This document shows, one piece after another, positions 24,731-34,633 of a stretch of DNA of 64,000 bases. Both the position numbers and the translations under genes were made by a program. The DNA comes from Gyromitra esculenta (taxonomy: Eukaryota; Ascomycota; Pezizomycetes; Pezizales; Discinaceae). Where the stretch lies: positions 1,302,001 to 1,366,000 of the forward strand of contig JBCAML010000016.1 of NCBI GenBank assembly GCA_038503075.1, read 5' to 3'. The first letter of the stretch is position 1, and each line of letters begins with the position of its first letter. The notes below the pieces were generated by a model that had not been told where the DNA came from, did not search any database, and saw only the letters and a program-made list of their open reading frames with translations.

Positions 24731-26010
24731 TACCTTCTCCGGTAAAATGGCGGTCGCTTAGTGACGGGACAGAACCTCTTTCACCTAACTACATACCTAC
24801 TAAGGAGAACATCCTCCGTCCCCGCTACAACCTCTCTGATTGAAAGTTCACCACCACCTTTTGCGTTGCAACGGCGTTACACACAGCCAAAAGTCTTTAG
24901 CACTTCGGCTTCATTCCATTACCCCACTCATAAAAACAAGTTGGATCCTTGTTTTAACAACACCACTCCGATCGCATGTCTTCAGAAGACACAGCTAGAA
25001 TCTTTACACCTCTCTTTCCCTCTCTCCAAAGAGGCGAAGCATCTACCACTCCTGCTTCCTCCGCAACTGCCATGACGGAACCAAGAACCCCCTCATCATT
25101 GAAACGGCAGAGAGCCGACACCTCTCCTCCATCACCACCTGTCTTTTCTCACCCTACAGACTGGATTAAGTTAATCCTAAACAAGGACAACGGGATAACA
25201 GAAAGACCTACGACCCTAAAGACAAGTTAGCTTTCACAAAGCGCTGACGAACTCGAACCTCACCCACTTCACCTCCTCCTTAGTATGATCCAAAGATCTA
25301 CAAAACGAGGTCACCCTACTCGAAAGATGCTTCTAGCCACCAACTCGAAAGAAACAAGAAGACACGCACCTTCTCACAAGAGGAAAGCAGCGCCCCAAGA
25401 CCACCTGCACCATTTGGTGCTCCTCCTCCTCCTGCACCTGCTGCATTTCCTGCTCCTCTGCAAAGCCTTTGCAGAATGCGCCAGCTGCCAAAGAAACCCA
25501 AGAGAAAGCCCCAACCAGCAAAGGCCAAACAGGCTGCAAACGCACCTGCCCCTAAGATCTCTTTTCCCTCTCCTTCAACATCTCCCACCATGCGTGCTCG
25601 CCGTTTGATTGTCAAATGCGACGGCTCTTCCCTTTCTCAAGGGTCGCCCACGGAACTCAGAGATAAACTCAACTCTGCCATTAGTTCCATCACTATCCAG
25701 TCTGTGGCAATAGACACACATTCCCAAAATGTGTCGTTGACGGTCATGAACAACATGTTTGCCAACACCCATTACAGGAAAGTTGGTCAATTTCTCCACC
25801 TAATTCCAGGAGCTCGTTCCCTACACCTTGACGAACCTTTACACCAACTCGTTGTACATGGTATCCCCACCTCTATGGAGCCCTCTGCCATTCAGCAAGA
25901 ACTCTGCAACTTCAACCCTGGCCTTATCATGGACATCCCCCCCAGATGGCTCACTCTACCTGAAAAACGAAGAGGGAAAACAGTTTCCTCAATTGTTATC
26001 ACACTCTCTG

Positions 26011-26411
26011 TTTCATGGATGGACGTTTTGTTGGTTGGTTAGAAACAGGGGTTAATGGTTGTTGTGTCACATCGGTGTTTCTTTCGTTTCTTTGGGTTTT
26101 TGTTATCATGAGTCAGGTCTTTGTCATCGGAGGAGTTGAAATGTGGTATATAAGCGAAGGGAATTCCCCTCTTGTTGCGCTTTTTCTTCTTCTTTCCTTA
26201 AGCAACGTCTTCTATAGTCTACTCGTGTATTTCACAATACAAATTCTGTATGTAACCTATCGCTGTCGCTGTCCTCAAGTCATCATAACTTGACCTCCTC
26301 GTAGAGCCTGTAGAATCTCCGTACACACTCTCGCTGTTGGTTTCCTACTCAAGTAGCACTGCTCATCTCGAGGGATACTCGAGAGCTTGACAAGAAACCC
26401 GCTCCTTGAGA
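26011..26411 (+). repeat. solo LTR, family A (in LINE ORF1)
   Basis: 401 bp, begins TTTCATGG and ends CCTTGAGA, flanked by the 5-bp target duplication CTCTG (26006-26010 and 26412-26416). It contains a TATATAAG box and the TTAAGCAACGTCTTC motif shared by family A LTRs. It is a product of LTR-LTR recombination. The ORF1 frame resumes right after it. Confidence 0.9.
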
Positions 26412-26499
26412 CTCTGGCCCCAAAGCTAATGAGATCGCCAACCGCACTCACTTATCCGCCTTCTCTACCACTGTTAGATCTGAACGCAAACTCCGCTTC

Positions 26500-26919
26500 T
26501 CTCAAGGGGCAAGGTTTGTCTTCAAGCTCTCAGGTATCCCCCGAGATGAGCAGTGCTACTTGAAGGGAAAACTAAGCGACGAGAGTGTTCACGAGATTCC
26601 ACAGGCTCTACGAAGTGTTCAAGTATAGAGGACTTGAGGACGGCGACAGCGTAAGGTTATAAGATATAACCGAGAGGTGTATTGCAAAATACAAGAGTGT
26701 ACGATAGAAGACGTTGCTTAAAGAGAAAAGAAGGAAAAGTACAACAGGAGGGCCTTCCTCTCACTTATATACCCAAAATCTGACCTTTCGATGACACATG
26801 TCTGACTCATTGTAAATGGAAACCAAAAGAAGAAAGAGAACAACCACGATGCCAAGCACCCTTGCATCCGAATAGAACAATAAAACATCCGTACCACAAC
26901 GCAACAACCATCCATGAAA
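26500..26919 (-). repeat. solo LTR, family A, inverted (in LINE ORF1)
   Basis: 420 bp, reads TCTCAAGG...CCATGAAA on the + strand. Target duplication GCTTC (26495-26499 and 26920-26924). Only 83 bp of LINE sequence separates it from the previous solo LTR, which lies in the opposite direction. Together they make an inverted LTR pair that could fold back. Confidence 0.9.
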
Positions 26920-27216
26920 GCTTCGGACCCTCCACCCAGTGTTCCCAATGCCACAAATTTGGACATCACACAAACAAATGCCCCAATCAACCATGCTGCC
27001 GCTGATGTGTTGGTCTTCATCCTACTGCTGCTCACAGCTGCCCAACACTTTCTTGCTCAACTAAAGGCCGCCCCTGCTCTCACACTCTTGTCAAGTGTGT
27101 CAACTGTGACGGACCCCATGAGTCACACCTGAACAGCTGCCCATCACGCCCCTCTAAGGCCTCACCGCCCCCTCCGGCAGATGACCAGATGGACCTTTAG
27201 GTCATTTTACTTATAC

Positions 27217-27549
27217 TCTCAAGGAGCGAGATTCTCATCAAGCTCTCAGGTATCCCCCGAGATAAGCAGTGCTACTTGAACGAGAAACCCGCGACAGGAA
27301 AATGTACGGAGATTCTACAGGCTCTACTAATGGTTCAAGTTATGATGACTTGAAGACGGCGACGGCGAAGAATTACGAGGTGTAATTCGAGGTTGTATTC
27401 GTAAGATACAATGAGTGTACAATAGAAGACGTTGCTTAAAGAAAGAAGAAGGAAAAGTACAACAAGAGGGGAAATCCCTTCGCTTATATACCACATTCCT
27501 ACTCGTTCGATGACAAAGACTTGACTCACTGCAACGGAAACCCAAAGAA
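27217..27549 (-). repeat. truncated family A LTR
   Basis: Begins TCTCAAGG at 27217 and follows the family A LTR for 333 bp. It is cut at 27549 where the 3' LTR of A1 starts (TCTCAGGG at 27550), after AAGAA, which would be the A1 target duplication. The missing end, if present, lies beyond the window. It marks the LINE 3' junction. Confidence 0.75.
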
Positions 27550-27960
27550 TCTCAGGGAGTGAGATTCTCGTCAAGCTCTCAGGTATCCCCCGAGATGAGC
27601 AGTGCTACTTGAACGAGAAACCAACGACAGGAGAGTGTGCGAGGATTCTACAGGCTCTACCAATGGTTCAAGTTAGGATGACTTGAAGACGGCTACAGCG
27701 AAAGATTACGAGGTGTAACCTGAGGTTGTATTTGTGAGATACAAAGAGTGTACAATAGAAGACGTTGCTTAAAGAAAGAAGAAGGAAAAGTACAAGATGA
27801 AGGGAAATCCCTTCGCTTATATACCACATTCCACCCCTTTCGATGACAAAGACATAAGTCATCGTAACAAGAAACTCATGGAAACACAAAGAACAACAGC
27901 GAAACCAAACAATCATATACCCATGTGTCTAATCGACCAACACAACAACCATCCATGAAA
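27550..27960 (-). repeat. 3' LTR of A1
   Basis: 411 bp, TCTCAGGG...CCATGAAA on the + strand, followed by the purine-rich tract complement (GTAGCCCCCC) of the element's 3' end. Family A. Confidence 0.85.
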
Positions 27961-28946
27961 GTAGCCCCCCCTCATAGCCGTGAGCTCCTGCGAACACTAA
28001 TCACTCCTTTCGTCGGTTTATCCGGATATCCTTGGTGGAAAGAATCTACCGCTTCCGTCTCTTCATGGTACTCTGCAGGTTCCCAGGTGGGTAGTGCATA
28101 GCCAGTCCATTCGACTAGGTATTGAAGTCTTCCACGGTATAAACGGGAATCTAGAATAGCTTCAACAAGATATTTTTCATGGATTAACTTAGGAAGGAAT
28201 CGTGGTCAGGTTGTTGGTTTTGTTATTTGCTTGAATGGTTGTATGAGTTCTCTATTGTTCGGTTATATTTCGGTCGTTGGAACAATGTCTTGGTGTTTCG
28301 GTTGTTGTCGGGTTGTTGTTGGTGTCACAGGAAAAGTGGGGTATTTAAGTAAAGGATTTTGGTCGTTTATGTCTTTTCCCTTCTTCTTTCCTTAAGCAAC
28401 GTTCTCGTTTACCTTCTTCTGTAATTGTTACAATACCATCTCGGTTCTACCTCAGAACCCTCGCTGTCGCTGCCCACTTCGCTGCACCTATCTCGCCTGG
28501 AGATAAAACCCCTTGTAGAAACACCGCACTCCTCGAACGTGTTAGAACCTCGCTTAAGTAGCACTGCTCACCTTCAGGGATACTGAAGGGCTTAACGAGG
28601 GACTGAACCGTGAGAATATTCCTCATGGTCATTAACTTGAACTGGCGGGGGCGGCATGATGATTTGACCAGGGAGTGGGTCGACGGGAGCTGCTTTGATT
28701 AATGAGACATGGAACACGGGGTGATACTTCATTGATCTTGGGAGATCAATTTCGTAGGCATAGGCTGAAACAACACGTTTCACCGAGAAAGGGCCACTCC
28801 ATTTCCAATCCAACTTCCTTGAGTTCCGCGTTGTCCTCATGTTCTTCATCGATACAAACACTTCATCGTTTTCCCTAAATGATGGAGCAGGAGTACGGTG
28901 TCGGTTTGTACTAGACTCGAAGATATCTTGAGCTGTCTTCATCTGT
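27961..28946 (-). pseudogene. A1 pol C-terminus (GPY/F and chromodomain), split by a solo LTR
   Basis: On the minus strand 28946-28616 encodes the integrase C-terminal module (DWKWSGPFSVKR, then YHPVFHVSLI). 28174-27961 encodes the chromodomain ([20 protein letters not shown]) and the terminal RRSSRL. A B-like solo LTR sits between them. The chromodomain is expected to direct integration to methylated H3 chromatin, which is family knowledge. Upstream pol is displaced by A2. Confidence 0.8.
28175..28615 (+). repeat. solo LTR, B-like family (in A1 pol)
   Basis: 441 bp, begins TTTCATGG and ends CCGTGAGA, target duplication ATATT (28170-28174 and 28616-28620). It has CCTTAAGCAACGTTCTCG downstream of a GTATTTAAG TATA-like box. 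It differs clearly from the A and B LTRs, so it may be a third subfamily. Confidence 0.85.
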
Positions 28947-29358
28947 TCTCAAGGAGCGAGATTCTCGTCAAGCTCTCAGGTATCCCCCGAGATAAGCAGT
29001 GCTACTTGAACGAGAAACTAACGACAGGAGAGTGTGCGGGGACTCTACAGGCTCTACCAACGGTTCAAGTTTAGGATAACTTGAAGACGGCGACAGCGAA
29101 AGATTACGAGGTGTAACCTGAGTTTGTATTTGTGAGGTACAATGAGTGTGCAATAGAAGACGTTGCTTAAAGAAAGAAGAAGGAAAAGTACAAGATGAGG
29201 GGAAACCCCTTCGCTTATATACCACGTTCCAACCTTTTCGATGACAAAGACATAACTCATTATAACGAAACGCTCATGGAAGCACAAAGAACAACAACGA
29301 AACCTGATGACCGTGTACCCCTGCACCTAACCGATTACCATAACACCCATCCATGAAA
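28947..29358 (-). repeat. 3' LTR of A2
   Basis: 412 bp, TCTCAAGG...CCATGAAA on the + strand, with the TATATAAG box and AAGCAACGT motif in minus orientation. Confidence 0.9.
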
Positions 29359-29679
29359 GTAGCCCCCCCTCATAGCCGTGAGCTCCTGCGAACACTAATT
29401 GCTCCTTCCCTTGGTTTCTTCGGATATCGTTGATGGAAAGAATCTACGGCCTTCGTCTCTTCATGATACTCCGCAGGTTCCCAGGTGGGTAGTGCATAGC
29501 CAGTCCATTCGACCAAGTATTGAAGTTTTCCGCGGTGTAAACGGGAATCTAGAATGGCTTCAACAAGGTATTCTTCGTGGTCATTAACTTGAACTGGCGG
29601 GGGCGGCGCAATAATCTGGCCGGGGAGTGGGTCGACGGGGGCTGCCCTGATCAGTGAAACGTGGAACACGGGGTGATAC
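29359..29679 (-). pseudogene. A2 pol, C-terminal part after the C1 insertion
   Basis: Reads FHVSLIRAAPVDPLPGQI, then the chromodomain ([20 protein letters not shown]) and the end RRSSRL with a stop near 29370. The frame joins exactly to the pol part at 37743 when C1 and one GATAC duplication are left out. Confidence 0.85.
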
Positions 29680-30610
29680 TGTAAGACCGGTACTTCTTAC
29701 CGCACAGGAAATCTCCAAGAAGCTTTAGATAACAATCTAGACGCTATAACCTGCCCGGTTGCTATCCGCAACACAATACACAGGCGCAAGTCCTAACTGC
29801 TTCTTATGAACCGCTAAAAGATAACCGTAGGGTTCAAAGTAGGGATCGAGCAAAGTTCCGTGAAGAACTTCCAATAGTAAGGTTTTAATAACTAATCGCT
29901 GAAGGGCCAAGGCCTTGCTAAGCTAGATAAAAGTAATTCACAAGTAAAAGAGTAAATTGCACGGAAGTAATTTTGCTAGAAACAATATAATATTGATAAG
30001 GCTCGTTCTTCGTCGCTAATGATCCGACTCAGAGTTTACATCCACTGCGAGAGTATTTATAATGCCTCCTCTCTACTATGTTTGGGTATAGTGTGGTGTA
30101 GAGGCGCTAACTACTATGACAACATGAAATACTTCGCCTATCTCATCGATCGTTGAGTTCGCAGCGCAGTCGATCCTCCGAGCAGTATGCATGTCGGTAA
30201 CACGGGAGTTACGTATATGTCTTCATTGCGTGCGTCTCTTCGAGACGATCATTTCGCCTATCCGAATCGTCGCGTAGCATTGCGTTCCTTATCTTTGTCA
30301 GTCTGTAACTCCATGAGTTTTGGTCGTCGCAATCCGTTTGAACCACACCGAAGCCAGACACTTCCCCTACATACCCTCCGGGTCCCATTCCGCCGGACGG
30401 TTTTGCTTGACGGCCTAGGGGTTACTTTTGCCCTCCGGGACAGGTCTTTTCTGGTGCTGTCCCCCCTTCTCCAAATACTATACCTCTTTGGAAGGATTGG
30501 AGGCAGGGTAACAGGCTCCAGTTCCGATCCGGAAGGTGCTAAAGTAGGGTAACTCCAAAGATAGGGTAACTCCAGGGCCAGGAACTCCTTCAAAAGGTAC
30601 AGGTATAACA
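29680..30610 (-). repeat. 3' LTR of C1
   Basis: 931 bp, TGTAAGACC...GGTATAACA on the + strand. Differs from the partner LTR mainly in short blocks (for example near 30126-30180 and 30310-30355), with long identical runs between. Confidence 0.9.
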
Positions 30611-30818
30611 GTATCCTCCTAGGTTAGTCGTCCTCGTCTAACTATAATACAAAATAATTAACTGATTACAAAGTGGTTCTATAGCATCTTGGGTACGTAA
30701 AAACCATCGCGTTTACTTGGCCACGATGGAAAATTTTCCCCTCAGCTAGTTTCTTTTTAGTAGTAAAACATTTTATACATATTCTAAACGCAAGGAAAGA
30801 ATACAAATGTGAAACAGC

Positions 30819-33800
30819 TTATGGCTTAGGCTGTTGTGGGTAAAGACTGTGAAATTCGGCAATTGCTTCGGCTGCATTGGCTAATCCTCCTTCGTCGGCA
30901 GGTTCCCATGAGTTCTCATCTTCCGGGTATCCCACCCATTTGATGAAGTAGAACATCCGGCTAATCGTTCGTCGTCCCACTTTGGTTTCTCTCTTCTCGC
31001 TTTTGACGATGTATTCCACCTCGTACTCATTGTCACCTTCAATGTCGTCAGGCGGCGGTCGGTCTTGTTTTCGGGTTTACTGACGCTTGTCCGGTATGGC
31101 TCGACGAGGATACATGGAAGGTGGTGAATATCCTCCAGCGACCTCCTGTATCTAAAGTGCAGGCTCTAGTACCGACTCGTGTAATCGGGAAGGGTCCGTA
31201 TGACTTAGGGGCTAACTTTTTCGTTGGACGCTTGGTTCTAATGTTTACGGCGTCGGCATTCTAAATCTCCGACCTTAAAGGATGGTTCCGCCTGTCGTTT
31301 CTTGTCAAAATATTTGGACATGTTTTCTCGGGTGGCTTTGAGCGAGGTAGTGGCAAAATCGTTTACTTTCTGAAGCCAATGTGCGTATAACTTTGACGCT
31401 GGATTCTTGACTTCGGTATCAATCGTCCAAGCTGTTCTGGGATGGAAACCATGATTGGCATAGAAGGGGCTGATTCCAGTGGCTGTGGCTTCGGCATTGT
31501 TGTAAGCGAACTCCGCTAACGGCAGTAGGTCGTACCAGTCATCTTGGTCGTAGTTGACGAAGTTTGTTAGGTAGGCTTCAGGACTTGATTAACCCTTTCG
31601 GTTTGTCCGTCGGTCTCAGGATGGAATGCGGTAGATTTTGGACTTAATGTCTAGAAGTTTGCATAATGAGGTCCAGAATTCCCCTGTGAACTTAGCATCT
31701 CGGTGTGAAACAATTTCTTTCGGAAGCGTGAAGTTTCCAAACTTTGTCAACAAAAGCCTTTGCCACATCACTTGCTGTAGCTCTTTCTATTAGTGGGATG
31801 AAGTGCGCCATCTTGGTAAACCTGTCAACTACTACACATATTTGGGTGAATCCTCTCGACTCGGGTAACTGGACGATGAAGTCTGTTGATATCGACATCC
31901 ATGGAGCGTATGGGGTCTCTAGCGGTTGCAGGAGTCCATATTTCTTATGACGCACGGATTTGTTATGTTGGCATGGATCGCATGAGCGGACGTAATCTGT
32001 AATCCACTCGGTCATATGAGGCCAGTAGAAGTTCCGCTGAACAAGTTCCGTGGTTTTGTCCATGCCAAAGTGCCCTGCTATCTTGGAGTCGTGTTCATTT
32101 TCTAAAATGGTAGTTTTGATTTCATCATCGTTAGGGATTGTTAGCCTGTTTTTCCAATAGAGGAGTTCCTCCATCACTGTGTAGTGTTGTAGCCTCTTGA
32201 TTTCGCTGCCAGCTTTAACTAAGTCTCGAATTTCCTTATAGTCTTCGTCAGACTCGACCTTCCTTTTAACCTGCTCCAAAAAGTCCGAATTAAATTTAAG
32301 GACTTGAAGCGCTTTGAGGATGCTGATGAAATAAGTAGCTCCTCGTGTGTTGTATTAGGATTAAAATTATAATGGTGATGATTGCCGTTTGAGTCCAGCT
32401 CGGTAAAGTGTAACGGGTCATCGTTTTGGTTTTGTACAATTGTGTTATCGTCTTTTCTATGAATTAAGGATATAACGATTGACTTACTGGGACGGCCAGT
32501 CATATCGACTTGGCCGCTTCGGAACATGGCTTCTGTAGGCTGTGTTGTATCCCCCTCCTTAGGACGATACTCCGGTCGTCTTGATAATGCATCTGGCTTT
32601 CCTCCCGCTGATCCAGGTCGATATATGATTTTAAAGTCGAATGACGATAAATATTCCGCCCTGTCGTCGATTTAGGATCCTTGTCTCCTTCATGAAATAT
32701 TCGAGATTTTTATGGTCCGTATAGACGATCGCTTGGTGCTTGATTCCTTCTAGGTAATGTCGCCATTCCTTGAAGGCGGTTACTATCGCGAGTAGTTCTT
32801 TATCGTGCACCTCGTAGTTAAGTTCGGCTTTATTAAATTTTCTGGAATGGAATGCTACGGGATGTAGCTTGCTATCGATGATCTGCGAGAGGACGCAACC
32901 TAGCGCATAGTCTGAGGCGTCGGTTTCTACCACAGTCTGTCGTTCCGGCGCAAAGTGACAAAGGATGGGTGCTGTCGTGAAGGCAACTTTTAGGTACTCG
33001 AAAGCTATCGCTTGACGGTCACCCCATTGGAATTTCTTGGGGTCCCCTTTGGTTAACTCGGTTAAGGGACTTGCAACTTGGGAGAAATTTTCGATGAACC
33101 GTCGGTAAAAATTGGCGAATCCAATGAATACCTGAACATCGCGTATGCTCTTCGGGGTTTCCCATGAAAGGATTGACTCGACCTTCCGTTGACATAGACA
33201 CGCCTTTGTCAGAAATTATGTATCCTAAAAACTCAACTTCTCGCAAATGAAAGTAGCTTTTCTTAATGGATACTGCCAAACCCTCGTCCTCCAACCGCTG
33301 CAGGACTCTGGTCACCAAGGCCTCATGTTCCTCGAGGGTCTTTGAGTAGATGAGGATGTCGTCAATATAAACCACGACCCCTTGGTCCAGAAATTCGCGG
33401 AGCACCTGATGCATCATATCTTGAAAGGTTGCGGGGGCGTTTGCCAAGCCGAAAGGCATGACTGTGTACTCAAAATGACCATATCTTGTACGAAACGCTG
33501 TTTTCCACTCATCGCCTTCTTTGATACGGATCTGGTGAAAACCGTCTTTGAGGTCCAGTTTGGTAAAGATCGAAGCCCCATTGACTCTATCACGCAATTC
33601 GGACATTAGCGGCAGAGGGTATCGGTTCTTTACTGTCACCTTGTTCAAGCCACGGTAATCTACGCATAGTCGTAGCCCTCCGTCTGGTTTCGGCGCGAAT
33701 AATATGGGCGACCCAGCAGGTGACTTGCTTGGCCGTATCTTCCTTCGGCCACCATTTTGTTCAAGTACTTCCGGTGAATCTCAAGTTCTTTTTCCGAAAG

Positions 33801-34632
33801 TTTATAGATTGGACCCCACGGGGCGGTTGTCCCATGCTCGAGATCAATAGCGTGATCGAATGGCCTTCGTTCTGGCAAGGATTCCTGGATGGGAGTGCCG
33901 AATAGACTGACAAATCGGTGGTATGCTCCCGGGAGAGTCTTCAGAAGTTCAGTTTCTTCGTCATCGATTGCATGCACCATGCCAATTATTCGGGCATTCT
34001 CGTCCAGGCCCAGCCATTCGTCATATTCGATATCGTTCTCGGTATTAAGAGGAGCAGTCGTCACAGAGCACTGGTTATAGCAACCAGGAGATTCGAACTT
34101 CCAGTTTGCGTGGTCGTAAGGGTTTTCCAACCGGTGACTCGTCAACCACCAACCCCCTGGCACTATCAAGTCTAACCCAGCCTCGACTGGCCCAATCTCG
34201 CAAGATACATTAGATGTATGATTATTCCCTATGATCATAGTAATAGGGTTAGTAAAGGCTTGTCCCGCTCCAACCACTTCTTCACCTGTGAAGTTTCTAA
34301 TGGTTAACGGGACGTCTCTTTGCACCTTTGGGACCGACCATTTCCTAACAAACAAAGGGGACAAGAGAAAAACATTAGCTCCAGAATCTAGCAATACATT
34401 GACTACCACCTTCCTTCCATTGATTACCAGTAGCGCTTGCCCTCGGGGCCGCTCGTATACGGTGGGTTCTGTATGTTGTTTTTTGTTGGACGATTCCGAA
34501 GAGTCGTCCTCCTTTCTTTTTCGTTTGTTTTTGTATTTTTCGGTCTCAAGGATTGAGACAATTCTTTCTTCGATTGCCAGGGTTTCGAATGTTTGGTTAA
34601 CGTCTGCTACCTCCTGGCCCGCTGGTAGTCGA
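30819..34632 (-). pseudogene. C1 pol (protease, RT, RNase H, integrase, chromodomain), frameshifted
   Basis: Segments in order on the minus strand: protease NVLLDSGANVF at about 34390; RT from about 33735 with [13 protein letters not shown] and [12 protein letters not shown]; RNase H VETDASDYALG at about 32930 and NLEYFMKE; integrase zinc finger (H...H, CDPCQHNK) and the D,D-35-E core beginning STDFIVQLPESRG; and chromodomain YFIKWVGYPEDENSWEPA at 30819-31019. The frame changes at least five times (about 33735, 33180, 32680, 32240, 31740) and further stops occur in the integrase end. Pol begins in the -1 frame relative to Gag. This copy cannot make a full Pol. Confidence 0.85.
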
Positions 34633-34633
34633 C

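Larger units (their letters stand above)
24976..27200 (+). pseudogene. LINE ORF1 (Gag-like RNA-binding protein), broken
   Basis: The ORF opens at ATG 24976 (MSSEDTARIFTPLFPSLQ) with a Pro/Ser-rich N-terminus. It loses frame between about 25200 and 25480 by at least two shifts, then runs from about 25476 (RRLIVKCDG core, typical for fungal LINE ORF1) to 26010. It resumes at 26417-26494 and again at 26925. The C-terminus has a CCHC knuckle (CSQCHKFGHHTNKC) followed by Cys/His motifs including CVNCDGPHESHLNSC. An in-frame TGA lies just after the first knuckle, and the ORF ends at TAG 27198-27200. ORF1p packages the element RNA. The copy is dead: frameshifts, stops and two LTR insertions. Confidence 0.75.
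24840..27211 (+). mobile_element. non-LTR retrotransposon (LINE, Tad-like) 5' part with nested solo LTRs
   Basis: A non-LTR element is recognised from its ORF1. Its 5' end is not defined: the 5' UTR seems to begin after the foldback at 24730. ORF2 is not in the window because a family A LTR interrupts the element at 27217, just after the ORF1 stop. Two solo LTRs (26011-26411 and 26500-26919) split ORF1. When they and their 5-bp duplications are ignored, the ORF1 frame continues across both sites. Confidence 0.7.
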
